NCBI RefSeq assembly: GCF_012912105.1
Contig: NZ_QMEA01000309.1
Coordinates: forward strand, 1 to 43,971
Length of the DNA stretch: 43,971 nucleotides
From: Brasilonema sp. UFV-L1
GTDB lineage: Bacteria > Cyanobacteriota > Cyanobacteriia > Cyanobacteriales > Nostocaceae
Direction: 5' to 3'
Shown here: positions 13,904 through 22,182 of the stretch, piece by piece
Layout of the letters: each line of letters opens with the position of its first letter
How positions within the stretch are numbered: the first letter of the stretch is position 1
Notes under the pieces: model-generated
What the model saw: only the letters and a program-made list of their open reading frames with translations
What the model was told of the DNA's origin: nothing
Database searches by the model: none
Translations under genes and position numbers: made by a program

Positions 13904-14657
13904 GTTTTACGATTTCTTTCTTGGTGCTTGGGAAGTATTACATCCATCAGAAGAATTGTTACGCAATTGGCACATTGAGTTTTTGTGTGAGGTTTTAGAA
14001 GGGCTAGCTGTTGGGAAGGTAGAGAAGAGAAACTTATTAATTAATATTCAGCCGCGATCGCTCAAAAGTGAGATAGTTTCAGTTTGTTTCCCGTGTTGGA
14101 GGTGGTTGCATAATCCAGAGGGGAAATGGTTATGCCTGAGTTATGCCTCAAGTTTGGCAAACTCTCACAACCAAATGAGACGAGATTTGATGCGATCGCC
14201 TTTCTACCGTGGCTTGTTTCCAGAACTGGAATTGAAAGATGACAAAAATAGAATATCTGAATTTGCCAATAACTACCGTGGTGAGATTATATCTCGTGGT
14301 TTCGATGGCTCAGTGACTGGCGTCGGTGCAAACGCCACGGGAGGTATAATTTGCCTTCCTTACCACCAAGTTATTAATACTGACTCTGGTCTATTGCCGA
14401 TAGGAGAAATTGTAGAGAAAAAGTTACCTATAAAAGTTGCAACTTTCAATCATGAAACTGAGTCTATAGAGTATGGGGATATAGAGCGATACGAAGAGAA
14501 TCCCGGCAGAGAATTGATTGAAATCGACTTAGGCGATCGCATCATTGAATGTACAGAGGATCACCCAGTATGGGTAAAAGACAAAGGCTATATCCCTGCT
14601 AGAGACATAGCCATCAATGATGTAGTACTAATTTATGACGAAACAGAGAACCTGTAA
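13860..14657 (+). CDS. terL: terminase large subunit, N-terminal half fused to N-intein
   Basis: A 265-aa product from the likely start ATG 13860, which overlaps the small subunit gene. Residues 1-164 are the N-terminal part of a packaging ATPase: KFYDFF entry, NWHIE motif, and Walker A-like PRSLKS within LLINIQPRSLKSEIVS. The sequence stops making terminase sense after GANATGGII and continues with Cys1 of an intein N-half (101 aa, listed separately), ending at TAA 14655-14657. In uninterrupted homologues GGII would be followed by the Walker B DDP, which is found instead at the start of the C-half gene after its intein. The half-protein should be inactive until joined by trans-splicing. Splicing itself is inference; the reading frames are seen directly. 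Confidence 0.9.
   Translation: MRKTLTKKQRKQKNKFYDFFLGAWEVLHPSEELLRNWHIEFLCEVLEGLAVGKVEKRNLLINIQPRSLKSEIVSVCFPCWRWLHNPEGKWLCLSYASSLANSHNQMRRDLMRSPFYRGLFPELELKDDKNRISEFANNYRGEIISRGFDGSVTGVGANATGGIICLPYHQVINTDSGLLPIGEIVEKKLPIKVATFNHETESIEYGDIERYEENPGRELIEIDLGDRIIECTEDHPVWVKDKGYIPARDIAINDVVLIYDETENL
14352..14654 (+). other. split intein, N-terminal half (101 aa)
   Basis: Starts with Cys1 (block A: CLPYHQVINTDSG) and contains block B with the T-x-x-H motif at residues 68-71 (CTEDHPVW), ending in the block N4-like DIAINDVVLIYDE. The length is close to known split N-inteins (about 100 aa). All expected N-terminal catalytic residues are present. The reading frame ends just after the splicing domain, so there is no contiguous endonuclease domain. 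Confidence 0.9.
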
Positions 14658-15654
14658 GTTCTGCAAATCAGAATTTTTTGTAAGCAAGCCATCAGAAAAG
14701 CAAACATTTTGTAGTAGAGAATGCTTTAACAATAATAAACGAGGTGGTCTTAGACCTAATCCGGTTCCGTGCTTAAATTGCGGTGATTTGATTACTAATC
14801 AAAAGAACTTAAATAGAGGGGTGAAATACTGTGGTCACGCTTGCTATTGGGAGCATGACAAAAAAAGTAGTTACTTCACTTGTGAGCAGTGTGGCAAGCA
14901 ATATTACAGAGCACCCGCACATCAAGCAAGGGGAGGCTTCAAGCATCATTTTTGCTCTAAATCATGTTTTGGACTTTTTGAGAGAGGCGATCGCAATGCA
15001 CAATACATCAATGGCAAGTACCGTAGATACAACAGAAGATGCAATAAGTGTCAAGGGAGTATACCGGGGGATGGGAAGCATGAAAGAAGGATATGCGATC
15101 GCTGTCGTCAGCAAAAGAAAGACCAGGAAGAATCAAGACGAGAGCAAAGACGACAAGAAAGGGAACTCCGTAAGCTGCAACAAGAGCAAGGATTACCAAA
15201 TAGATGTAAAACCCGATTTACAATTAATTGTTTTGAGTGTACAAAGCCTTTTGTAGTGACGATGGAGCGATTGAATAGACGCTATTGCTCCATAAAATGT
15301 AAAGATGTTGCACACAGCAGAAGAATGAGAGGTAAAAATAACGGTAGGTATGTACACGGTGATTGCAGAGGCAAATACTCTTATGATTTCAATCGAAGAG
15401 TTAAGTCTGTAATCCGTCACCGCGATCGCTATACCTGCCTCTTGTGTGGAATGACCGAACGAGAACACGGGTTAAAGTTACACGTTCATCATGTGGACTA
15501 CGACAAAACCAACTCTTCTGTTTATAATCTCATTACCCTTTGTAAGTACTGCCACGGTAAGATGCATGGTAGCATTGAACAAAGGGAAACATGGAAGAAA
15601 GAACTGTTAAGGCTATTAGGCGCAAGCATACGCCGCTCAAGACTTACAACATAG
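14635..15654 (+). CDS. free-standing zinc-finger HNH homing endonuclease
   Basis: A 339-aa protein in a different frame (+1) from both terminase halves. Residues 1-125 hold several CxxC...CxxxC zinc-binding units (CKFCKSEFF, CSRECF, CLNCGD, CGHACY, CEQCGK, CSKSCF), and two more pairs follow before residue 220. A basic Arg/Gln-rich helix (about 155-185) links to the C-terminal HNH nuclease: CLLCGM, HVHHVDYDKTN, NLITLCKYCHG. HNH enzymes of this type nick or cut DNA and spread the element that carries them. The ATG overlaps the N-half gene by 23 bases, and the 3' end overlaps the C-half gene by 64 bases. The target should be an intein-less terminase gene; this is inferred from position. Confidence 0.85.
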   Translation: MTKQRTCKFCKSEFFVSKPSEKQTFCSRECFNNNKRGGLRPNPVPCLNCGDLITNQKNLNRGVKYCGHACYWEHDKKSSYFTCEQCGKQYYRAPAHQARGGFKHHFCSKSCFGLFERGDRNAQYINGKYRRYNRRCNKCQGSIPGDGKHERRICDRCRQQKKDQEESRREQRRQERELRKLQQEQGLPNRCKTRFTINCFECTKPFVVTMERLNRRYCSIKCKDVAHSRRMRGKNNGRYVHGDCRGKYSYDFNRRVKSVIRHRDRYTCLLCGMTEREHGLKLHVHHVDYDKTNSSVYNLITLCKYCHGKMHGSIEQRETWKKELLRLLGASIRRSRLTT

Positions 15655-15701
15655 CAACAGCTAATCATAATTATTTTGCAGATGGGGTTCTCGTTCATAA
15701 T
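15591..15701 (+). other. split intein, C-terminal half (37 aa)
   Basis: Contains block F (TYNIATANHNYFADG) and block G (VLVHN followed by Cys+1). The terminal His-Asn and the Cys nucleophile are all present. The length is nearly the same as that of well-known split C-inteins (about 36 aa). Confidence 0.9.
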
Positions 15702-16679
15702 TGCGATGACCCCAACAACGTAGTAAAGGCTGAAAGCGATCGCATTCGAGAAGAAGAGCTAAGGAAATTCAAAGATTACTCGATTGGACGAAAGTCTGAT
15801 CCTAAGAAAACTTCTGTTGTGGTCATACAGCAGCGTACTCATATATCAGACATTAGTGGTTACATCTTGAGCGACCAGGCGGACAAGTACAAATACATCA
15901 AGATACCGACAAGGGCAAAAGAACCAGAAGAGTGGCGATCGCCTATCACAGATAAAATTATCGCCACTCGTCAACCTGGGGAATTACTGCATCCTGAGAG
16001 ATTTGGTGAAGAAGAGGACGCAGACGCCCTTAGAACGCTTGGAGCGTATATGTACGCTTCAAGACACGCTCAAGAGCCTTACCCTGCTTCTGGAGGCATT
16101 TTCAGCCCGGATTGGTGGCGATATTACGACGAGCTACCTAAGCGTTTTATAGCTGCGATAACGGTAGATTGTTCCTTTGGTTCTGAATCCGAGACAGCTA
16201 GTTATGTTGTCATCCAGTTGTGGTTGATTTCTCGTCCTTACTTTTACGTACATGATCAACTGCGTCAAAGGCTAACATTCCCCAAGACTAAGGCAGCTTT
16301 GTCCAAATTGCACAAACAATGGCAGGAAGACTTAGGGGTTGCGATCGGTCCTACTCTGGTTGAAGGTAAAGCCAACGGCAAAGCAATAATTCAGTCTTTG
16401 CAAACTAGTATTCCCATGATTATAGAAATCAATCCCAAGGAATCCAAGAAAGCCAGAGCGCAGGCAGTAGCGCCTATGTATGAATCAGGAAACGTTTTGC
16501 TCCTCAGGAGTGCTTCCTGGCTCCAAGAGTACAAGATTGAGTTTGAAGCTTTCCCTAATTATTCTTCTGACGATTGTGTAGACGCGGGATCGCAAATCAT
16601 CCAGTATTACCTTAATCGTTGGCGCTTGCAAGACTTGGATTCTGAGGAAGGGATGACAGGGCGAATCAAGGTTTACTAA
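15591..16679 (+). CDS. terL: C-intein fused to terminase large subunit, C-terminal half
   Basis: A 362-aa product. Residues 1-37 are the C-terminal intein half. The C-extein begins with Cys+1 and continues DDPNNVVKAESD, so joining to the N-half restores GGIICDDP, the Walker B region. Further terminase features are QQRTH, a nuclease-type VDCSFG with a candidate metal-binding Asp, LVEGKANGKAIIQ and the final DDCVDAGSQII. The spliced protein would have 164 + 325 = 489 aa, a normal length for large terminases. The start ATG 15591 is inside the endonuclease gene and has AAAGGGA just upstream, so it has its own translation start. The stop codon TAA is the first base triplet of the left inverted repeat. 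Confidence 0.9.
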   Translation: MEERTVKAIRRKHTPLKTYNIATANHNYFADGVLVHNCDDPNNVVKAESDRIREEELRKFKDYSIGRKSDPKKTSVVVIQQRTHISDISGYILSDQADKYKYIKIPTRAKEPEEWRSPITDKIIATRQPGELLHPERFGEEEDADALRTLGAYMYASRHAQEPYPASGGIFSPDWWRYYDELPKRFIAAITVDCSFGSESETASYVVIQLWLISRPYFYVHDQLRQRLTFPKTKAALSKLHKQWQEDLGVAIGPTLVEGKANGKAIIQSLQTSIPMIIEINPKESKKARAQAVAPMYESGNVLLLRSASWLQEYKIEFEAFPNYSSDDCVDAGSQIIQYYLNRWRLQDLDSEEGMTGRIKVY

Positions 16680-16714
16680 GACTGCTGCTACTTAAACAAA
16701 CTTTTTTAGAAAAA
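16677..16714 (+). repeat. left inverted repeat of the 7.9 kb portal segment
   Basis: 38 bases beginning TAAGACTGCTGC and ending ACTTTTTTAGAAAAA. It matches the reverse complement of 24524-24561 at 33 of 38 positions without gaps. The first half is also a copy of the dispersed palindrome family. Confidence 0.8.
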
Positions 16715-17158
16715 CTTTCGGTGAACCTTGACCGAAACAGTGACCAGTTACCAGGTAACAGAGAGACTTTTCACTGTTCACTGTTAGGGTACAAGCCCCC
16801 AAATTCATTTGTGGAAAGAAAAGAAAAGTTATTCCTTGCCAAAATCCACAGCGAGTTTATTCATGGGGATTAACTGGTAACTGATAACTGTTAAGCTTTT
16901 TTAAGTATCGTAATATTTTAGCTCATACCGTCTGTTTTTTGGCTTAATCGCCACAATTGTGACCCTCTTCAGTTCGACGAACTTGTTAGGGAACATTAAG
17001 TCGCACATTGCGTCAACTATAGATAAAATTATAGCCATTAGGCTACACAAACGGCTTTCATCCCTTGTCTAAAGCACGAAAAATGCAACTACGTTGCTGT
17101 CTTTCAAGGGTTTTCAGCCAGCCATTCTTATAAATCAGTGTTCAGGACTAATCTCTAT
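16715..17158. other. intergenic region with CAGTTAC-type short repeats
   Basis: No supported gene. It contains clustered short repeats (ACCAGTTACCAGGTAACAG near 16743, CACTGTTCACTGTTA near 16772, TAACTGGTAACTGATAACTG near 16871) like those scattered through heterocystous cyanobacterial chromosomes. This suggests host rather than phage DNA. Confidence 0.5.
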
Positions 17159-17716
17159 ATGCAACATAAATTACGCGGATTAATAGCTACCTTTGTCTTA
17201 ATCACAACAGTATCTATTCCTCGGATTGCCTTTGCTGGCGATCGTCAACCGCAAACAAGCCCACAATTATCTGATAAACCTTTTATTATAAAAAAGAATC
17301 GTCTAAATGACGAAGAACGGCAGAAGATAATAGAGAACATACAAGAATTAGAGCTTCAGTACTGTCCTGATGTGCAAATCCAAAGGCTTTCAGGCAAGGA
17401 TGACTTCTGTTCTGATGCGCCCCAACCGTCTTTAAAAGTTGCGGCGCCTCCTTTTGAGTCAAAAGGTAGCTCCATAAGCATGACAGAATTGGCTGTCCGC
17501 ATCATAAAACCGAATATCGACAACTTCATAGGATTCTTCTTCAAAACAATACCCAGCAATATAAATATCAAGTCTGCAGAGAAAGAACTTTCAATAATGA
17601 TCAAGTCTGCAGAGAAAGAACTTCCAATAATGCTCAAGTCTGCAGAGAAAGAACTTCCAATAATGATCAAGTCTGCAGAGAAAGGACTTTCAAAGGTCAG
17701 GGTTAGGGTCAGATAA
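17159..17716 (+). CDS. secreted hypothetical protein with C-terminal tandem repeats
   Basis: A 185-aa protein from ATG 17159; the frame extends to a GTG at 17138, but the signal peptide fits better from 17159. Residues 1-26 form a signal peptide (basic start, hydrophobic core, AFA then GD as likely cleavage site). The mature protein has two Cys residues that could pair. Its C-terminus is built from nearly four copies of an 11-residue helical unit (KSAEKELPIMI type), ending in an arginine-rich tail. No family recognised. It is followed by an AT-rich terminator and flanked by long gene-poor DNA, and is probably host-derived cargo in the inverted segment. Confidence 0.55.
   Translation: MQHKLRGLIATFVLITTVSIPRIAFAGDRQPQTSPQLSDKPFIIKKNRLNDEERQKIIENIQELELQYCPDVQIQRLSGKDDFCSDAPQPSLKVAAPPFESKGSSISMTELAVRIIKPNIDNFIGFFFKTIPSNINIKSAEKELSIMIKSAEKELPIMLKSAEKELPIMIKSAEKGLSKVRVRVR
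17568..17693 (+). repeat. 33-bp tandem repeat, 3.8 copies
   Basis: Units start at 17568, 17601, 17634 and 17667 with TCAAGTCTGCAGAGAAAG and differ at only one or two bases. They encode the 11-residue repeats of the secreted protein. The near identity indicates recent slippage expansion. Confidence 0.9.
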
Positions 17717-17743
17717 TTTTTAATTTTGTCAATTAAAAATTAT
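17713..17743 (+). terminator. AT-rich hairpin terminator
   Basis: ATAATTTTTAATT (17713-17725) is the exact reverse complement of 17731-17743, loop TTGTC, overlapping the stop codon of the secreted protein gene. Confidence 0.6.
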
Positions 17744-18255
17744 GCTGAAATTTTGGAAAAACCAGAGGTATTAATTTAACTTTTGTACTGATTTTTATTT
17801 TCTTTTTTGTTTAAGTCCCACTAGGCGTTTTTCTGACTCTGGCTACAGGCAGAGAATCTACGACAGCAATGGACTAAAACAAGATGTTACCTGCAATCAA
17901 GCCCGTCCATCTTTTGTTTTTGTTTTATCTTGTGCATCTGTTAACCATTCCTTAGTTGCTGAGGTACTGTATTTTCCTTTTTTCCCAATAGCTGTGCTAA
18001 AAACACCGAAACTGTTGTCAGCCCACGCTTGTTAGCTCATGACTATCCCAAAACTCCACATTGCTAGTACCACTGCTTGTGTCTTGGTCAGATGCAGCAT
18101 CTTTTCTATGATTATCCTTGTCTATTGTCTTAATTCTTCACTTTTTTCTATTGGCATTCTCCCTCTCACACCTAAAGTTGCATCTGCCTTGCGTATTTTT
18201 GCAGTCTGACTTCAGTTGTCTATTTTACTGGCTAAATCGCCCTTTTCTTAAATCC
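17744..18255. other. intergenic region, no firm gene
   Basis: No convincing coding region. A 56-codon frame from ATG 18040 has a hydrophobic start resembling a signal peptide, but it lacks a ribosome-binding site and similarity cannot be judged. GC content and style look chromosomal. Confidence 0.4.
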
Positions 18256-20124
18256 CTACCCTTGAAAGGGATGTTCTTCTCCCAGCACCTTTGCTGTTAT
18301 AGCCAGGGCTTTTTGATACAATGGTTCAGCTTCTGGATAGCGCCCTTGGGAGGTGTAGAGATCTGCTAAGTTCTTCAGGCTAGTGGCATAGTCGGGATGT
18401 TCTTCTCCCAGCACCTTTGCTGTTATAGCCAGGGCTTTTTGATACAATGGTTCAGCTTCTGGATAGCACTTTTGGAAGTAGTAAACCTTGCCTAAGTTGT
18501 TCAAGTAAGTGGCATAGTCGGGATGTTTTTCTCCTCGTATGTCTCGTATGTCTTCTGTTAGTTCCACGGCGTACTTATACAATGGTTCAGCTTCTTGATA
18601 GCGCCCTTGGGAGGTGTAGATATTTCCTAAGTTGTTCAGGCTAGTGGCATAGTCGAGGCTAGTAGCATAGTCGGGATGTTTTTCTCTCAGCACCCTTGCT
18701 CTTATCGCCAGGGCTTCCTTATACAAGGGTTCAGCTTTTTTATAGCACTTTTGGAAGTAGTAGATATTTCCTAAGTTGTTCAGGCTAGTGGCATAGTAGG
18801 GATGTTTTTTTTCAAAACTGCGTCTTACTACTGATACACATTGCTCACCCCAAGGTTGAGCAAGCTCATACAATCCCTGTCCAGAATAAAATCTACCCAA
18901 GCCAGTAAAAACCCAAATTAAATTTTCATCACTGACTGCATCAGTCAGATTTTGTGCCACCTCTGCTAAATGTGGAATAGCATCTTTGACGGATTCAATA
19001 TCACGACGGGTTGGCGAATAGGGAATTTCTTGAGCAATTGCGATAAAAGTTTCTGCAAAAGCGCGTTTCAATTCATCGGCTTGTTCTGATGCTGCTTGCT
19101 TGAGTTTCAAAAACTCCCGAATTAAGGGATGAATTTTGTAGTAATCATCTCTTCTATCTCCAGTTTTATTTTCCACCCATTGAATCAAATGGCGTTCGTA
19201 AAGTTGCTCAACAGCTGTTTCAACTTCACTTGCATCCCAATTCAGCCTCCCAGTTGCAGACTCTACCCGTTCCCAAGCAAAGATATCCGGTGCGAATAAA
19301 CTTAATAGCTCACCCACACCCTGTGTCGTAGAAGCGAGTTCCCGCCAACTTAGTTCAAATGCATCCAAAACTCCAAGCTGTGCTGTACTCAAGGTTTGTT
19401 GCAATTGTTGCTGATGGCGGTTTATCGCTTCATCTTGAAGTCGCTGCTGTTTCAGCCGCTCCAACATCTTTGCTAAAGTCCAATGGGGAGGTTTTTTAGC
19501 TAAATACCGCCCCACCAATTCCAAACCCAAAGGTAGATACCCCAGCCATTCACACAACAGTTTCGCTGTTTCCTCTTCCTTTTGCACTCGTCTTTCACCC
19601 ACTAGCCCCCTCAACAATTGCAAAGCTTCTTCTGGTGACAACACATTCAGAAATATCAGAGATTTCTCATCGGAGTTGAGTGTTAGCAACCGCGTTGTCA
19701 TCAACACATGGAAGCGGTTACCTTTTGGTCTAAGTTGTTGATAATTAGCCAAATCGGTGATACCATCGAACACTACCAACGCCAGTCCTTCTGATGGTTG
19801 CCACTGCTGCCAACACCAGTTTACCTGTTTGGTAAGACTCCACGGCTCTCCGAGGGAATTCTTTTGTGGGACTGCCAGATTCATGTGAAGTTGGGCAAAC
19901 TGCACTATTTCTGCTGCAAAATTCGACGTTCTGGCATCTAACCAGCAAATCCCACCAGGATAATCCGCTTCATATTGACGTGCATATTGCGTTGCGAGTT
20001 CAGTTTTGCCAACACCACCCATACCAGAAACAAAAATTGCGACTGCGTTTGGTTGCTGCAACTTTTCTCGCAGTAGGGAAAGTTCATTCTGTCTGCCAAC
20101 AAAGTTAGCAGAACCTTGAAACAC
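18256..20124 (-). CDS. NB-ARC (STAND) ATPase with TPR repeats, C-terminal part of an interrupted gene
   Basis: 622 aa from GTG 20124. FVGR entry, Walker A GMGGVGKT (34-41), Walker B LVVFD (116-120), sensor MTTR and GYLPLGLELVG (about 205-215) define an NB-ARC switch. Residues about 385-622 are kinesin-light-chain-type TPR units (ATSLNNLGNIY, then AEPLYQKALAI), the sensor part of such STAND proteins, many of which serve in defence or signalling. The frame is continuous with the upstream 147-aa gene except for one TGA at 20176-20178, with 17 codons between that stop and the GTG. The TPR array ends abruptly in GEEHPFQG, where a further repeat would begin, so the 3' end is probably truncated. It could be a decaying gene or be expressed from the internal GTG. 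Confidence 0.8.
   Translation of the reverse strand: MFQGSANFVGRQNELSLLREKLQQPNAVAIFVSGMGGVGKTELATQYARQYEADYPGGICWLDARTSNFAAEIVQFAQLHMNLAVPQKNSLGEPWSLTKQVNWCWQQWQPSEGLALVVFDGITDLANYQQLRPKGNRFHVLMTTRLLTLNSDEKSLIFLNVLSPEEALQLLRGLVGERRVQKEEETAKLLCEWLGYLPLGLELVGRYLAKKPPHWTLAKMLERLKQQRLQDEAINRHQQQLQQTLSTAQLGVLDAFELSWRELASTTQGVGELLSLFAPDIFAWERVESATGRLNWDASEVETAVEQLYERHLIQWVENKTGDRRDDYYKIHPLIREFLKLKQAASEQADELKRAFAETFIAIAQEIPYSPTRRDIESVKDAIPHLAEVAQNLTDAVSDENLIWVFTGLGRFYSGQGLYELAQPWGEQCVSVVRRSFEKKHPYYATSLNNLGNIYYFQKCYKKAEPLYKEALAIRARVLREKHPDYATSLDYATSLNNLGNIYTSQGRYQEAEPLYKYAVELTEDIRDIRGEKHPDYATYLNNLGKVYYFQKCYPEAEPLYQKALAITAKVLGEEHPDYATSLKNLADLYTSQGRYPEAEPLYQKALAITAKVLGEEHPFQG
18268..18790 (-). repeat. 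TPR-encoding tandem DNA repeats, period 126 bp
   Basis: The GGGATGTTCTTCTCCCAGCA unit at 18268 recurs at 18394 with nearly identical DNA for about 90 bases, then in more diverged copies further right. An 18-bp duplication (ATAGTCGAGGCTAGTAGC) near 18648-18672 adds an extra DYATSL. The pattern indicates recent unequal crossing-over or slippage. Confidence 0.75.
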
Positions 20125-20175
20125 AACATTATTTGGGGGATTTAACTTTGCCCGTTCCCGTTCGGGCGACTTTTC

Positions 20176-20619
20176 TCAAGTAATATTGAAAGTACTACCT
20201 CTTTGGTCAATAGTTTGCGTTTGAGCCGCATTAATAGCTTTTTCGATGTTTTGGATAAAAGTTGAAGGATATGATTTTTGAGATTGCTCCACAGCTTCTT
20301 TTATCTCCCTCAGAATTTCAGCCAAGTTTGACGGTGGATTAGTTTCGGCTGCTGTTGCCAATTCCTGTGCAGCTTGAGCCACTTCAGGATTAGCCTTAGC
20401 CGCAGATTCTACTTCCAGTACAGCTTTGCCATAATCGAGTGGTTGTTCTGGTGCTTTCTCAATAGCAACTACAGTATTGGGAGAGTGTTTTTTAAGGGTA
20501 ACTAAGAACTTACCAGCTTTATTCAATAAAATTTCTGTTCCCTTTTCGGTTGTTTTTTCTAAGACTTTAGTGGCAACTATAGTACCAACAGCGATCGCAC
20601 CAGCAGTCAATGGCTCCAT
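20176..20619 (-). CDS. N-terminal domain of the NB-ARC gene, ended by an in-frame stop
   Basis: A 147-aa protein starting MEPLTAGAIAVGTIVATKVL. It has a hydrophobic, alanine-rich N-terminal helix, then charged helices ending in QRGSTFNIT. This pattern is familiar as the N-terminal region preceding NB-ARC/TPR in filamentous cyanobacterial STAND proteins. The downstream NB-ARC frame is the same frame, separated only by TGA, so the two were probably one protein of about 786 aa. The stop may be a nonsense mutation, or the two parts may now be made separately, with the second started at GTG 20124. It lies 157 bases from the portal gene end. Confidence 0.65.
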   Translation of the reverse strand: MEPLTAGAIAVGTIVATKVLEKTTEKGTEILLNKAGKFLVTLKKHSPNTVVAIEKAPEQPLDYGKAVLEVESAAKANPEVAQAAQELATAAETNPPSNLAEILREIKEAVEQSQKSYPSTFIQNIEKAINAAQTQTIDQRGSTFNIT

Positions 20620-20776
20620 ATACTACCTCGTAAGCACGGTATCTTATTTATTAATATATGTTTCTGTCCTAAATTCCGCAACCTCCGCAATCAAAGTAAA
20701 AAACTTATAGTTTACCGTCGCTGGTTAGATAAAATTGATGTAAGCAAAATTGAGATTGTATCCCAAACCTTTAAAA

Positions 20777-22156
20777 TTAAGCATTATTACTGTTAGATTC
20801 AAGTCTAATTTTTTCTAATTCTGCTATTGGGGAATCGGTGTAAGCAAGAAGAGCGATCGCTGTTTCTTTACTCAACAATCCTGCTTGATAAGTTGATATG
20901 ATCTGTTGTCTTTCTTCTGGTAAGAGTTGACCAGGGTTAGCATTGACAATAAAATTTAGAACAAGTTTGCTATGCTCTGTATTGTCTTGTCCTTGGTAGT
21001 AGCGGTCTAACAGATAAGCACCAAAGAAAGCATTACTGTAAAAGTCCTGAAGTCGTTTAGAGTCTTTCAGGAGTGCGATAACAAAATCATTGCGTAATTC
21101 TTGACGCGATCGCCCAGATAAAGTAAGGTCACTTGCTAATAAATGAGATTGATTAGCCTGTGAGTAGATAGTTCCTAGACTAAAGGTAGCAGCATCAACA
21201 AATGTCTTAATCTCTATTGGTTGTTCTGTGTGAACGGTTGGTGAGGTATACCCTCTAGTCAAGCCTTGCTCATCTTTAATAGCAACTCCAGAGATAAAAT
21301 TAAGCATTCCTGGAGCGATGACAATTGCTTCTGGATCTTTAATAAATACCCGTTTACCTGTTCTTTCATCAGTCTGGAATTCTCCGGGTAATTTTGCATT
21401 TAGGAAGATACGAGAGACAAAACCGGAGATTTGGTTATTTCTGGGGATCAAGGTGGCAGCATGATTAATGGCATTCTGTGCTGTTTTCATGGAGGTCGTT
21501 ATAAAAGGTCGTCGCTTGCCTTCGGTAATTGTTAAGCGTCCTCCTAAATTAATAGAAAAAGTATAGTATGGGTTCTGTTCCCCTAATTCGTAATATTCAA
21601 AAACTGTTTGTCTTGTTTCGTTAAGGTATTGAGTTTCTATTAACTTTTTATCTTCTTCTACGTAATAGTATTCTATTTTTCGTGGGCGTCCAATCGCATC
21701 TCTTGTAACTACTTTGACGCTTTCTACAGGTGGACAATGCAAATAAACAGTACCATCTACTGTAGTTGCCCTCAGATAAGAAACACCACCGACAAGCAGA
21801 TTTAAAAGTGATTCATAGATTGGATCTGGGAAATCAAAATTTCCCACGGGTGTGCCTAAAGTTCTTGCTAAGTAATCAGCGATCGCGATATTAGCTGACT
21901 GTAACTCTGATTCATTTAAATTACTATTGCCCACATTAAAAGATGCAGTAGGATCTCGTCCTAAAAGTGCATCAGCGTGACGTGTAACCACCTCAGAGAT
22001 GACATTTATCTCTTGAAACATTCGATAAATGTCATCAGCAAGAGCTTGCCCTTCTTCTGTCTGGGTGTCTGGTTTTATCCCAATCCAGAAATCAAAAAGA
22101 TTGCCATTGTAATAATGCCAATTTTCCTCAATTAGGTGCAAATCTACAGTACTCAT
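20777..22156 (-). CDS. phage portal protein, inverted relative to the other head genes
   Basis: A 459-aa protein. An N-terminal helical region (ISEVVTRHADALLGRDP, about 52-68), a central mixed region with YLRATTVDG and HCPPVESVKVV, a long crown-like helix segment and an acidic C-terminus fit phage portal proteins, the dodecameric DNA channel that docks terminase and the head-tail connector. It is of normal length and shows no frameshift. In dsDNA phages the portal gene normally lies directly between the large terminase and scaffold or capsid genes on the same strand. Here the position is right but the strand is reversed, within a segment bounded by inverted repeats. A dispersed palindrome stands directly before its start codon. 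No clear Shine-Dalgarno is seen. Confidence 0.8.
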   Translation of the reverse strand: MSTVDLHLIEENWHYYNGNLFDFWIGIKPDTQTEEGQALADDIYRMFQEINVISEVVTRHADALLGRDPTASFNVGNSNLNESELQSANIAIADYLARTLGTPVGNFDFPDPIYESLLNLLVGGVSYLRATTVDGTVYLHCPPVESVKVVTRDAIGRPRKIEYYYVEEDKKLIETQYLNETRQTVFEYYELGEQNPYYTFSINLGGRLTITEGKRRPFITTSMKTAQNAINHAATLIPRNNQISGFVSRIFLNAKLPGEFQTDERTGKRVFIKDPEAIVIAPGMLNFISGVAIKDEQGLTRGYTSPTVHTEQPIEIKTFVDAATFSLGTIYSQANQSHLLASDLTLSGRSRQELRNDFVIALLKDSKRLQDFYSNAFFGAYLLDRYYQGQDNTEHSKLVLNFIVNANPGQLLPEERQQIISTYQAGLLSKETAIALLAYTDSPIAELEKIRLESNSNNA

Positions 22157-22182
22157 AAGAGTGCAGAGGGTACAACTGTCTT
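22157..22182 (-). repeat. dispersed interrupted palindrome, copy at the portal start
   Basis: Read on the minus strand: AAGACAGT, a 10-base spacer, GCACTCTT, ending directly at the portal ATG. This is the same arrangement as at the tape-measure gene start (31764-31790). Confidence 0.55.

Noticed and set aside
17568-17693. CRISPR array
   Set aside because: The 33-bp units are directly adjacent with no variable spacers and are translated in frame.
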